Assembly (NCBI GenBank): GCA_019636375.1
Contig: JAHBXS010000002.1
Span: 647,621-711,620 of the forward strand
Source of the DNA: Pirellulaceae bacterium
GTDB lineage: Bacteria; Planctomycetota; Planctomycetia; Pirellulales; Pirellulaceae
Reading direction: 5' to 3'
DNA length: 64,000 bases
Positions 45,690-54,798 of the stretch are shown in pieces; within the stretch, counting starts at the first letter, position 1; the number at the start of each line of letters is the position of its first letter. The translations under genes were made by a program, and so were the position numbers. The notes beneath the pieces are model-generated. The model had not been told where the DNA came from. It saw nothing but the letters and a program-made list of their open reading frames with translations, and ran no database searches.

Positions 45690-46649
45690 ATGCTCGGATT
45701 CCGTTACCTGAAATCTCCACCGACGCGGCATGTGTTGCTCTACAAAAACGGAAAAGTGGTTCGTCAGGGAGCCGGGGTTTCCTTTTGGTATTTTACCCCG
45801 ACCTCATCTGTCGTCTCGGTGGAACTGGGGAGCGTCGACGTGCCGTTCGTCTTCGAAGAAATTTCAGCCGACTTTCAAGATTTGACCATCCAAGGCCAAC
45901 TGACTTACCGTGTTGCCAAACCCGAGAAACTGGTCTCGCTGCTCAACCACACCGTCGATGTACTGGGCCGATACACCAGCGACGATCCAGAAAAATTGAA
46001 CGAACGCCTCGTCCAGCAAATTCAAAAACGAGCCCACGCTTTTACACAAGCCGCCCCGCTTCAAAATCTGCTGCTTCAAGCTGAGCAACTTTCAGAGCTA
46101 TTGCTGGAATCATTGAGGGAATCCGAGGTCACTGAGGCTCACGGGTTGGAGATTTTGACCCTTTCCGTTCTCAGCATCAAAGCGACTCCGGAAATGGCCA
46201 AGGCGATGCAAGCCGACGCCCGCGAACGCCTGCTGCAACAAGCCGACCACGCAGTCTTTGCCCGCCGCAACACCGCCATCGAACTCGAACGGAAAATCAA
46301 GGAGAACGAACTCCAAACCGAACGCACGATTGAAGAAAAACGTCGCGAGGTCCGCCAGGCCCAAATGCAAGCCGATGTTGCCATCGAACAACAACGGGCC
46401 GAACTTGTCGAACAACAAGCGGCCAACAATCGCAAACTTGCCGAAGCCGAAATCGAAACGCTTCGCGGAACTCTCGAAGCACTCAAACTCGTCGATTGGC
46501 GAACCCTGATCGCTACTGCCGGAGGTGGAAACTCGAAAGGGCTCATCGCGATGGCCTTCCAGCAAATTGCCGAGAATGCCCAAAAAATCGGGCGGCTCGA
46601 TATCAGCCCCGACCTGCTCAGGACGCTCCTGCGGGAAGACGAGGAATAA
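45690..46649 (+). CDS. SPFH/Band 7 family protein
   Basis: 319 aa without a clear N-terminal membrane segment. The SPFH core runs 1-150 (VLLYKNGKVVRQGAGVSFWYF, then FQDLTIQGQLTYRVAKPEKL), followed by a long coiled coil rich in Glu/Arg/Gln (190-260). A GGAGA site precedes ATG. SPFH proteins oligomerise at membranes as scaffolds. Its partner gene begins four bases after its stop, and the DUF1538 operon ends 209 bases upstream. It is quite different from FloA in this window. Confidence 0.85.
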   Translation: MLGFRYLKSPPTRHVLLYKNGKVVRQGAGVSFWYFTPTSSVVSVELGSVDVPFVFEEISADFQDLTIQGQLTYRVAKPEKLVSLLNHTVDVLGRYTSDDPEKLNERLVQQIQKRAHAFTQAAPLQNLLLQAEQLSELLLESLRESEVTEAHGLEILTLSVLSIKATPEMAKAMQADARERLLQQADHAVFARRNTAIELERKIKENELQTERTIEEKRREVRQAQMQADVAIEQQRAELVEQQAANNRKLAEAEIETLRGTLEALKLVDWRTLIATAGGGNSKGLIAMAFQQIAENAQKIGRLDISPDLLRTLLREDEE

Positions 46650-46652
46650 GCC

Positions 46653-47666
46653 ATGATGCGTTTGCCGTCGATCGTTATCGTCACCTCTCCAACGCGATAC
46701 CAATCCCTGATCGCTCGCTGGGGGACAAAAGGCCAAGCCAAATTTCGAATGAAACAGGCCGTCGCGCATCTTGCGATTGGCAATTCCAGTCGCGCTTCAC
46801 GTCAGAACACCGGGACTGCAACCCAAACCGTCGATCAAGCGGACGCCGAAGCCGATTTTGCAATGTACGAATATGAAAACGATCAGTATCAGCAGACTGT
46901 CGAGCAAGTCCGCACAGAAGTTGATTTTGGATTCCCGCTCACGATTGTCGAGCGACGGTATCTGCCGACTTACGAATTTCGCAATGCCGTTGTCGTCGTC
47001 GTCATCGGACCCGATGGGCTTGTGGCCAACACCGCAAAATACGTCGGTAGTCTACCAATTGTTGGCGTCAATCCGGACCCGCAACGAATTGACGGAGTCC
47101 TACTGCCGTTTAACATCCAACAAGTCCGCAAGGCCGTTGACGCGGTTCTCAAAGAACGAGCCAATATCCGACCAGTCACGCTTGCCGAAGCTGAACTCAA
47201 CGATGGTCAACGTCTACTGGCCTTCAACGATCTGTTCGTCGGACGCCGGTCCCACGTGTCGGCCCGCTACAATCTGCGGTGGCGCGAGGCGAGCGAGTCT
47301 CAATCGTCCAGCGGAGTGATCGTCGCCACCGGTGCTGGCTCAACCGGCTGGTTGTCCAGCGTGTTTAACATGACCAAAGGAGTGAACTCCTGGATGGGCA
47401 GCGATCCGGTGAATCCTTTGCGACTCGATTGGGAATCGCAGTCACTGGCGTGGGTCGTCCGCGAACCGTTCGCCAGTCGTTTTTCGCAAGCCAACGTCGT
47501 CGCCGGAATGCTGGAAAAAAACGAAACTTTGGTGCTAGAAAGTCTCATGCCCGAAGGCGGTGCGATCTTCTCCGACGGAATCGAATCCGACTTTTTGGAA
47601 TTCAACAGCGGCTCAACGGTCAACATCAAAGTCGCCGATCAACAAGCCCGCATTGTTGTCCCGTAG
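46653..47666 (+). CDS. Divergent NAD kinase-like protein
   Basis: 337 aa. The NAD-kinase/diacylglycerol-kinase-like fold shows in VVVVVIGPDGLVANTAKYV (112-130), where the family GGDGT reads GPDGL with the Asp kept, IVGVNPDPQRIDGVLLPF, and the second motif VATGAGSTGWLSS (230-242). NAD kinase phosphorylates NAD to NADP, but the altered first loop makes true NAD kinase activity uncertain. The N-terminal 100 residues are an extra segment. Translated four bases after the SPFH gene, so probably a functional pair. Confidence 0.8.
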   Translation: MMRLPSIVIVTSPTRYQSLIARWGTKGQAKFRMKQAVAHLAIGNSSRASRQNTGTATQTVDQADAEADFAMYEYENDQYQQTVEQVRTEVDFGFPLTIVERRYLPTYEFRNAVVVVVIGPDGLVANTAKYVGSLPIVGVNPDPQRIDGVLLPFNIQQVRKAVDAVLKERANIRPVTLAEAELNDGQRLLAFNDLFVGRRSHVSARYNLRWREASESQSSSGVIVATGAGSTGWLSSVFNMTKGVNSWMGSDPVNPLRLDWESQSLAWVVREPFASRFSQANVVAGMLEKNETLVLESLMPEGGAIFSDGIESDFLEFNSGSTVNIKVADQQARIVVP

Positions 47667-47875
47667 ACTTTTTTGAAATGTCTCACCCAAAAGAAGTCAG
47701 GTTGGTTTGAAGGCAGGCTCATTGGGCTGGGTTAGACTCTGTAATTGCAGATATCACGCGAATACAGTTTCTTTTGATATCCTTGAGGCCGCTGCCTAGG
47801 GCAAGGAGACACTCGCTTTCTAGCCATCAGACCCGACTTAAACGACAAGTTTCAAATTGGCAAACGAAAACCCTC
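47667..47875. other. Spacer downstream of the NAD kinase-like gene
   Basis: About 210 bases with no gene or repeat that I can identify. It ends at the blaI promoter described separately. No terminator hairpin with a T-run is clear. Confidence 0.4.
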
Positions 47876-47925
47876 TTGACTCGGCTTCTTAGTGGCAATA
47901 CACTAACACTGGCAATTGATTGCCA
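47876..47925 (+). promoter_or_regulatory. blaI promoter with overlapping palindromic operator
   Basis: A -35 box TTGACT (47876-47881) is separated by 17 bases from the -10-like TACACT (47899-47904). The perfect 16-bp palindrome TGGCAATTGATTGCCA (47910-47925) lies at the expected transcription start. A further TGGCAAT half-site is at 47893-47899, between the boxes. A repressor bound at this palindrome would block transcription, which fits autoregulation by the BlaI-type protein. Confidence 0.75.
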
Positions 47926-48006
47926 CACAGGGCGTTGCGGAGACTGATGCTGAGAAATCGTAACCGATTGCTTCGGCCGCTATTTGAATATCGCTGGAGA
48001 AAAACC

Positions 48007-48393
48007 ATGTCTAAACGGGTCAAGTCAGAGGAATTAGGGGCGCGGGAGCGGCAGATCATGGATGTGATCTATTCGCTGGGCGAAGCGTCGGTCGGCGATG
48101 TCCATCAACGGTTGGCCGATCCCCCCAGTTATTCAGCCGTCCGCACCATGATCCGGTTGCTGGAGAGCAAAGGGTTATTGCGGCACCGCAGCGAGGGGAA
48201 CAAATACATCTACCGCCCAACTCAATCGCGAGAAACCGCCAGCCGACGGGCATTGCGGCATGTGATGGCGACGTTTTTTGGCGGTTCGGCCCCGGATACG
48301 GTTGCTGCTCTGTTCGAGAACGAGCAATTAACCAAGGACGATCTTCGTCGCATCGAAGCGATCATCGCTGCCGCCAAAAAGGAAGGGAAATGA
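48007..48393 (+). CDS. BlaI/MecI/CopY family repressor
   Basis: 128 aa from ATG 48007 (GGAG upstream); the open frame extends 29 codons further but has no RBS there. The winged helix lies at 8-72 (GARERQIMDVIYSLGEASVGDVHQRL, then YSAVRTMIRLLESKGLLRHRSEGNKYIYRP), followed by a dimerisation tail. These repressors release DNA on cleavage by their M56 partner. One base separates its stop from the peptidase gene. The operator is the palindrome at 47910-47925. Confidence 0.93.
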   Translation: MSKRVKSEELGARERQIMDVIYSLGEASVGDVHQRLADPPSYSAVRTMIRLLESKGLLRHRSEGNKYIYRPTQSRETASRRALRHVMATFFGGSAPDTVAALFENEQLTKDDLRRIEAIIAAAKKEGK

Positions 48394-48394
48394 G

Positions 48395-51253
48395 ATGGAA
48401 GCTGCCTTGTTTATCGATTTGCTAATCAAAGTCACGGTGCTGCTCGGCGGGGTGTGGTTACTGGATACCGTATGGAAAAGTGCCTCTGCTGCAGCGCGCC
48501 ACCGAATGTGGACTTGGGGGTGTTTGTTCGCACTGCTGTTGCCGGTGGCAAGTCTTGTACTGCCGCAATACCGTCTGGCAATCCTGCCTAACACATCCCA
48601 GAATTCAAGTTTTCCACAGATCGAAAATTCGGACACAAGTTCTCTTGACTCTCCCTCCGCTGTCTCGATTCCGATGGATTTTGTGTTCGAGGGAAAAGCT
48701 AAAGCACCGATTCGACCTAACGAATTGGGGTTCTCCATTGAACACGAAGCCCATGTTTTCGACCGAGCTCTTTCGTCCGATTCGTCAGTCGCCGTGACTT
48801 TCGCAGAAAAAACTCAACCAACCACAGAAGTCCGGCCATCATCTAAGAAAGGACAGTCCGAGGCCCAGAGCGGTTCTTGGTCGAAAACGACTTGGCTGTT
48901 TTTATTTTGGTTCTGTGGAAGCATTGTTTCCTTTTCTCCGTTGCTGTTCGGCCAATGGATGATTCGCCGTCTAACTCATTTTTCAAAACCGGTCTCTGAT
49001 GCAGAGGTTCAGCTGTTATTGATTTGCTTAAGTCGCAAGCTGGGTACTCGAAAGACCGTGCGCCTTCGCGAATCGGCAACCGGGATGGCTCCCATGACTT
49101 GGGGAATTTTCGCTCCCGTGATCATGCTCCCTGCCAACTGGCGAGCATGGTCTCAAGGAACCTTGCAGGCCGTCTTGACTCACGAATTGGCCCACGTCCA
49201 GCGGCGAGACCTCGTCTGCCAATTGCTCGCACGGGTGACTTGCTCGATGTATTGGTTCCATCCGTTAGCTTGGTATGCGGCACGGAGATTGAAAGTCGAA
49301 CGAGAAATGGCCTGCGATGATTGTGTCGTCTCGGCAGGGGAAAACGCCAGCGACTATGCAACCCATTTAGTCATGATTGCCAGGGACAGTACCGGGCACA
49401 TTCCTTATCCCGCAATCTCGATGGCTCAGACGACCGGACTGGAACATCGGATTCATGCCATTTTCGATAATTCTCGGTCGCATGTTCCAATGACCTTTAA
49501 GACATCGGGATTCATCTTTGTCGTGTCTACTCTGTTGGCAATACCACTGATGGCATTGCAGGCTGCATCGGAGTCGACGCCAAATGCGGCAGCATCCGTT
49601 TCAAGCGATAACCACAATATCTCTACTGCAACTCCAGTTCCGAATCCTGTCGATCGTTCTAGCAAGGACCTTGAATCCGACGATTTCAATTCTCAAAGTA
49701 AAACCGAGAGAAAGGATGTGAATTTTCGCGACACCGAAACTCCATACGGTTTCGACGATAACGGTCATTGGACTGTCCAAATTTTTCGCGGGTTTTCTGG
49801 GAGCCGTATACAAGTCTATTTGGAGATTGTGGTTCCGGGCCGCGAATCCCAAGAGGACTTTCGCATGAACGCTCCACTGTATGAATATAGACAGGAACAT
49901 ACGTTTAGATATCCGCCTGACGGGAGAAATTTGCCTACGATCTGGCCATTCTTTGAGGCATTTCCTTCATGGTCTTATGAAACCGAAATAAGTGCCGGGC
50001 AAAAAGATCAATTGATGGCTCTCAAAGAACAGTTCAACAAGGACTTACGGGAACTTGTAAAGGGGCACCTTTCTTTCGTCGATGGCCAGCCACAAGAGCT
50101 TTCACCAGTGCAAATTGCCGAAATCGTAAACAAACTTGCACCGTTGGAATTGGCTGCCGAAATCACTGCGCTGAATTGCCTGTTGCCAAATCAACAACGA
50201 ATCCTGTTGAAAGGACATTTTGAAAATCACGGTTGGGAAGCCCTGAGCAATGTCCTGGGCAGGATCGCGTTGGGATTAAGTGAAGACGAGTATCCTCATA
50301 TCGAACGGGTTGCCACGAACCTTCGTAAAACCAAATGGGAACTCTCCGATGAAGCGAGAATCCGAAATCAAGAACTGATCATGAAGTTATGGGCCGATAT
50401 CCAATCGGAACTGAGCGAAGAGCAGTTCGAACGACTAAACGATGTCAAGGAATCATTTTTGAAACGACTGCGAGCATCGACGCCAACCCCTGAATTGCTT
50501 AATCGAGAAGGAGTTGATTTTTTCTTTCAGTCTCAGAAAGTACGGGAATCCGACAATTCGTTCACGGAAATCTGCGAAATGTACTGTGCGCGAAGGCACA
50601 TGGAGGCTTTGCCCCAGCATCGGGGTTTTTTAAGTATCTACTTGTTTGCCCATTCCTTTGCTGGCTTTGGCCTCGATAAACTTCCGCTCGTCGAGAACCG
50701 ACGTTATCTTGTCGGTGTGAAGTTGTCGAATGAAGAAAGGGAGTCGCTCGATGCACTTCGCGATGAATTCATCGAGGAAGTTCTCAACGACCGGGGTTCG
50801 TTTGTATTCGATCAATTCTCAATTGCCCTGACAACTCTGGGAATTAATTCTCACATTTTAGAACTTGCTGACTCTACGGAACAATTTTTGTTCCAAACAC
50901 GAATTGACAAGAAATTCAAAGAACTATCTACCAAAGCTTACGAAGTTCTCAGCAACGAACAAAGGGAGATTTGCTTAGCGAATCGGCTGGGCAACGAATT
51001 GATTCATTATGACTTCCGAGCTTTCAAGTCACCGATTTTTTGTCAACAATTCGATATCGACGAAAAACAACGGAGTCGGATCCTTGAATTGATCCAAGAG
51101 GCGGAAAACTCGATTGAAGAAATCAAACAGTCCCGTAAAACCAAAATCGCTCAACTCGATGCCGCTGCTGAAAATGACATCTTGCAACTTGTCAGCCCCG
51201 ATCAGCGACAACTTCTCAATGACATCTTGAATTCACCTGAGGCAAATCAATAG
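48395..51253 (+). CDS. M56 (BlaR1-type) membrane metallopeptidase with long C-terminal region
   Basis: 952 aa. Early membrane helices at about 5-23 and 40-56, and a further one at 166-186, flank a cytosolic peptidase. The zinc motif is His263-Glu-Leu-Ala-His267 in LTHELAHVQRRD, and the downstream EREMACDDCVV supplies a third ligand Glu. A last membrane helix is at 372-390. The extracellular tail (400-952) is not a beta-lactam binding domain as in BlaR1. It is mostly helical and charged, with a Thr/Ser-rich linker and EEQFERLNDVKESF-type repeats, and it is presumably a sensor of unknown ligand. Partner of the repressor upstream. Confidence 0.88.
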   Translation: MEAALFIDLLIKVTVLLGGVWLLDTVWKSASAAARHRMWTWGCLFALLLPVASLVLPQYRLAILPNTSQNSSFPQIENSDTSSLDSPSAVSIPMDFVFEGKAKAPIRPNELGFSIEHEAHVFDRALSSDSSVAVTFAEKTQPTTEVRPSSKKGQSEAQSGSWSKTTWLFLFWFCGSIVSFSPLLFGQWMIRRLTHFSKPVSDAEVQLLLICLSRKLGTRKTVRLRESATGMAPMTWGIFAPVIMLPANWRAWSQGTLQAVLTHELAHVQRRDLVCQLLARVTCSMYWFHPLAWYAARRLKVEREMACDDCVVSAGENASDYATHLVMIARDSTGHIPYPAISMAQTTGLEHRIHAIFDNSRSHVPMTFKTSGFIFVVSTLLAIPLMALQAASESTPNAAASVSSDNHNISTATPVPNPVDRSSKDLESDDFNSQSKTERKDVNFRDTETPYGFDDNGHWTVQIFRGFSGSRIQVYLEIVVPGRESQEDFRMNAPLYEYRQEHTFRYPPDGRNLPTIWPFFEAFPSWSYETEISAGQKDQLMALKEQFNKDLRELVKGHLSFVDGQPQELSPVQIAEIVNKLAPLELAAEITALNCLLPNQQRILLKGHFENHGWEALSNVLGRIALGLSEDEYPHIERVATNLRKTKWELSDEARIRNQELIMKLWADIQSELSEEQFERLNDVKESFLKRLRASTPTPELLNREGVDFFFQSQKVRESDNSFTEICEMYCARRHMEALPQHRGFLSIYLFAHSFAGFGLDKLPLVENRRYLVGVKLSNEERESLDALRDEFIEEVLNDRGSFVFDQFSIALTTLGINSHILELADSTEQFLFQTRIDKKFKELSTKAYEVLSNEQREICLANRLGNELIHYDFRAFKSPIFCQQFDIDEKQRSRILELIQEAENSIEEIKQSRKTKIAQLDAAAENDILQLVSPDQRQLLNDILNSPEANQ

Positions 51254-51459
51254 TCCGCACCTCCCTCAGAAAATCAGTGTCGGTTACTTCATCGTCCGCA
51301 CGTTCACGGAGTGAACGGCTACGTGGCTTTTCACTCCCTGAAAAGACGCAACTCACGTCTCGCGGCAATATCAAGATTTTCAAGAGTTAACCTGTCGGTT
51401 AAAATCAATGCCAATCAAACATCAATCTCCCATTGGAAATGTTAAGGCCAGGGACGCCA
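51254..51459. repeat. Spacer with TTCACGGAGTGAA repeats
   Basis: CGTTCACGGAGTGAACGGCT at about 51301-51320 and CTTTTCACTCCCTGAAAAG at 51327-51345 are two further members of the repeat family found around the group II intron. Nothing coding is seen. Confidence 0.75.
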
Positions 51460-51691
51460 TGAGTAAACAAAAAAAGAAGCGATTTGACGAGGTGCTGACG
51501 AGGTAGGATTGGGAGATTTACCGTTGGACGCAGGCGAAAGTTTTGAACTGCGGTACGATTTCGGGGATGACTGGAGGTTCGAGATTTCGATCGAAAGCAT
51601 CGACGAATCGATGACGAAAGAGTTCAAGCCAAAAATCACAGCCCGCCAAGGCAAAGCCCCCGACCAATACAACTGGAAGTACGAAGACTGA
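51460..51691 (+). pseudogene. Remnant of a pRiA4b ORF-3 family gene
   Basis: A start-like ATG at 51460 (MSKQKKKRFDEVLTR) soon stops. In another frame the residues EVGLGDLPLDAGESFELRYDFGDDWRFEIS and a tail to the stop at 51691 are readable. The YDFGDDWxFEI motif is the hallmark of the pRiA4b ORF-3-like family, usually about 170-200 aa. Here the beginning is missing or frameshifted, so this is a remnant. The IS256 element starts 45 bases beyond its stop. Confidence 0.75.
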
Positions 51692-51727
51692 CAATTCGGG
51701 GTCCTACCGAAGAAGAAGGAATATGAA

Positions 51728-51736
51728 CAACGGGGG
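51728..51736. repeat. IS target-site duplication, left copy
   Basis: CAACGGGGG at 51728-51736 is repeated exactly at 53171-53179 on the other side of the element. Nine bases fits IS256-family duplications (8-9 bp). One G is ambiguous between the element and the duplication. Confidence 0.8.
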
Positions 51737-53170
51737 GGCCTGTAATGAAACTTGTGTCAGCTAGCAAAAGTTAGTATTTTTGACAGTTTCAATTTACAGG
51801 AGAATCGAAGCATGGATGCGTCTTTAAAAGGTGAAGCAGAACGACTTGCCGGCGAATTTGCCCGTCAGGCAAAGACGGTTGGCGATCTCAATTCGCTGAT
51901 GAGATTGATGATGAAGTCGGCAATGGAGCGAATGCTTGATACGGAAATGGACGTTCACTTGGGACGAGTCGACATCGACAATCCTCGTGAAGATGGGGAT
52001 TCGACGGAGGCACCTGACATTGCACCGAGCGCCGAAAAACGGTCTGCCCGCTCGAAATCACAGTCGGTAAAGAATCGTACTCCTAATCGTCGTAACGGTC
52101 GATCGTGCAAAAAGGTTCAAAGCGAACTAGGCGAAATTCCGCTGGAAACTCCCCGTGATCGTAACGGCACATTCGAGCCGCAACTGATCGGCAAGCACCA
52201 GCGTCGCGTGGAAGGTTTCGATGAAAAGATACTGGCCTTGTACGCCAAAGGCATGACCACTCGCGACATCCAGGAGATCGTGCGCGACCTCTATGGTGTG
52301 GACATTTCACCTACACTGGTCTCAGAAATCACCAGCGATCTGGATACAGAAGTTTCGGCTTGGCGAACCCGACCGCTGGAAGCGGTATGGCCGATTGTGT
52401 ATTTCGACGGCATCGTCGTTCATGTCCGTGGTACCAATGGCCGGGTCACCAAACACACGATTTATGTGGCTTTGGGCGTCAATTTACAAGGACGCAAAGA
52501 ACTGCTGGGACTGTGGCTGAGCGAAAACGAAGGTGCCAAGTTCTGGTTGTCCTGTTTGACGGATCTTCGCAATCGGGGCTTGAGCGATATCTTCGTGGCG
52601 TGCATTGATGGCCTCTCGGGATTCGCCGAGGCCGTTCACGCGGCCTATCCCGATTGTCAAGTTCAGCTCTGCATTGTGCACCTGGTTCGAGCTGCGTTGC
52701 GTTACGTCAGCACCGAAGACAGCAAAGCAGTGGCGAAGGGTCTCAAGAAAATCTATCAATCGGCAACGGTGGCCGAAGCGGAAGCGTCTTTAGAAGAATT
52801 CGCTCAAGCTTGGGACGACAAGTATCCGACGATTTCAAAGATGTGGCGTGCCAAGTGGACGGATATCATCACGTTGTTTGACTATCCCCCGGCGATCCGC
52901 AAAGCCATTTACACGACCAACGCGATCGAGTCGGTCAACAGCGTGATTCGCAAGTTTACTCGCAATCGCAAGATTTATCCCAACGAAGAATCAGCCTTGA
53001 AACTGGTGTATATGGCAATTCACGAGGCGTCCCGAAAATGGACGATGCCTATCCACCACTGGAAACAAGCACTAAACCATTTCGCCATCATGTTTGAAGA
53101 ACGGATGCCCAAACTAACAGACTAATCAAATCATCAAATCAACCGCCTGACACAAAATTATTTACAGGCC
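51737..53170 (+). mobile_element. IS256-family insertion sequence, complete
   Basis: 1434 bp. The ends are GGCCTGTAA (left, 51737) and TTACAGGCC (right, 53162-53170), extended by matching TTGTGTCAG (51752-51760) and its counterpart CTGACACAA (53147-53155). One transposase gene fills it. The 9-bp target duplication CAACGGGGG on both sides shows a recent, intact insertion. It interrupts the region between a gene remnant and a split gene. Confidence 0.9.
51812..53125 (+). CDS. IS256-family transposase
   Basis: 437 aa from ATG 51812 with AGGAGA just upstream; the frame is open for 20 more codons. The mutator-type DDE residues are in VYFDGIVVHV, ACIDGLSGFAEAV and NAIESVNSVIRK. The N-terminal DNA-binding part and the region MTTRDIQEIVRDLYGVDISPTLVSEIT fit the family. 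Full length and uninterrupted, so probably active. Confidence 0.93.
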   Translation: MDASLKGEAERLAGEFARQAKTVGDLNSLMRLMMKSAMERMLDTEMDVHLGRVDIDNPREDGDSTEAPDIAPSAEKRSARSKSQSVKNRTPNRRNGRSCKKVQSELGEIPLETPRDRNGTFEPQLIGKHQRRVEGFDEKILALYAKGMTTRDIQEIVRDLYGVDISPTLVSEITSDLDTEVSAWRTRPLEAVWPIVYFDGIVVHVRGTNGRVTKHTIYVALGVNLQGRKELLGLWLSENEGAKFWLSCLTDLRNRGLSDIFVACIDGLSGFAEAVHAAYPDCQVQLCIVHLVRAALRYVSTEDSKAVAKGLKKIYQSATVAEAEASLEEFAQAWDDKYPTISKMWRAKWTDIITLFDYPPAIRKAIYTTNAIESVNSVIRKFTRNRKIYPNEESALKLVYMAIHEASRKWTMPIHHWKQALNHFAIMFEERMPKLTD

Positions 53171-53179
53171 CAACGGGGG
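53171..53179. repeat. IS target-site duplication, right copy
   Basis: CAACGGGGG, exact match to 51728-51736, directly after the right inverted repeat of the IS256-family element. Confidence 0.8.
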
Positions 53180-53224
53180 ATAAGGTTCACTTGCTGGTGC
53201 CTTGGGCCTACACTGGTCCCACAA

Positions 53225-53926
53225 ATGAGTCTTTTTGAAATCCAAATGAAATCGCCGGCTGAAATCTATGAATTTCTTCTATGTCGCTTGCGGCACGCGA
53301 TAAGACGCTGCAGTATGCACGGTGGTGAATCGGCAATTCTGAATTTGATGGACTACATCACCTTTGTTGACGAGCGATAGGACGAATGGAAGCGATGGCG
53401 ACAAGAAATGACAGCTCGGCAGGCGATCAATGCTCGTGGTGTGCTCGGAGCTTTCGAACAAATCCTCGGGCACCGCAGACATGAATCGTACAACGAGCGA
53501 GTTGGCTCGGTTTATGCCTTGATCGCGTTTCGGATGGGATACCTAGACGGCGAGCAAGACGACGGGTTGCAACGCTTGTTAAACCCGGCTGAATATGAAT
53601 CAATGCTCGACCAGACAAACGAAATGATGGAACTGGAAAATTGCACTCCCGAAACTGTGACCCATCGGTTAGGTGTACCGTCGATGCGATTCGGCACCAA
53701 CGACAATTATCCATGTACGCTGCTGTATTTGCCACAAGCTAAAGTTTCGGGCTACATCTATTTCGATTTCGTAGCCGAGTGGGCTCAGGACGAAAACGGT
53801 ATTCGAAAATCCGGAAAGCACGGCCCTAAACCACTGCTGGGCAATATCCGCATCCCTGCCAAACAATTCCCCGAAGAGTTTGTGTTCACCTCGCTTGGTA
53901 GACGAGTTTACAGGACAAAAATCTGA
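53225..53926 (+). pseudogene. Protein gene of unknown function split by an in-frame amber codon
   Basis: The same reading frame is open from ATG 53225 to the stop at 53926 apart from one TAG at 53378-53380. The first part is 51 codons (MSLFEIQMKSPAEIYEFLLC and on); the rest is 181 codons and would restart at ATG 53408, giving 172 aa (TARQAINARGVLGAFEQILGHRR and on). The protein looks globular (mixed alpha/beta, FTSLGRRVYRTKI end). Readings across the TAG join smoothly (VDER-stop-DEWKRWRQEM). Most likely a recent nonsense mutation in a full-length gene; a shorter downstream product is possible. No named family. Confidence 0.65.
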
Positions 53927-54084
53927 CTGGTTGACGAATGACTCACTTTCTCGCTTGGCCGTTTTTCGTCGATCGTGTACTGACTCTTTTCTAATCTTTT
54001 AGCCTACAACCATTCGCGATTGAGGGTGTTTGATTGTATTGAGCATTTTCATTCGCGGAAGAAAGAAAGGCGATTTAGAATTCT

Positions 54085-54768
54085 CTAATTCCAGCGAATT
54101 GGTTTGCCGGTGAGCCAATGAAATACAACGACTGACATCAGCGCAATGACCGGTATCAAGGCGATCAGCAGCGGCACGGCAACTACCAACAACGCCCACC
54201 GATATTGACCCGCATACCGCAGATAGAGACTTGCTGTGACGGCAATCGGTGGAATCGTCAGTGGAATCCAAAAACTACGTTTTCGCAATAAGACCGAGAT
54301 GGTATCCGAATGATGCCGAAAAAGGGAACGCAGGACATAACCCCAGGCGACCGCCATCGCCAGCCAACACAAGACTGTCAGCCCAGAGACGACAACATTC
54401 ACCCAGTTTAATTGACCATTGGTTGCCGCGTTACCGGCAAACAAAACGTCTTCGATTGGCTGCACTTGATCGCACACCACCAACACCGCACCGATTGCTA
54501 TCGACGCGATGCCGTTTTTGACGAGCAGCGAAATTAAACTCCCGCCACCTACAAATCGGGTCCACGGCAACAGCCAACTGGCAAACCGATTCTTCCAAGT
54601 AATTGTGTTGACCGTCGAAGTCCGCAACAAAATCCCGGCAACGGCTGTCATCGCGACCGCGATCAGTGAATAGACCGCCAGTCCGCTAGCCAATCCCAGT
54701 TTTCGCGACAAAACAATGGCCACCGCGAGGTGAACAATTGCGGTTGCGAGCCAAACGATAAAACCCAA
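54085..54768 (-). CDS. Multi-pass membrane protein of unknown function
   Basis: 227 aa from a TTG start at 54768 (AGGAA upstream). Six membrane segments are visible, e.g. FIVWLATAIVHLAVAIVLS at the start, LAVYSLIAVAMTAVAGILL, GIASIAIGAVLVVC, VVVSGLTVLCWLAMAVAWGYVL, and two at the end (LTIPPIAVTASLYL; ALLVVAVPLLIALIPVIALMS). No signature of a known family. It is 30 bases from the start side of the helical-repeat gene on the same strand, so they may form an operon. Confidence 0.7.
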   Translation of the reverse strand: MGFIVWLATAIVHLAVAIVLSRKLGLASGLAVYSLIAVAMTAVAGILLRTSTVNTITWKNRFASWLLPWTRFVGGGSLISLLVKNGIASIAIGAVLVVCDQVQPIEDVLFAGNAATNGQLNWVNVVVSGLTVLCWLAMAVAWGYVLRSLFRHHSDTISVLLRKRSFWIPLTIPPIAVTASLYLRYAGQYRWALLVVAVPLLIALIPVIALMSVVVFHWLTGKPIRWN

Positions 54769-54798
54769 CTCAGCATTCCTATTTAATCAAGCTACTGG

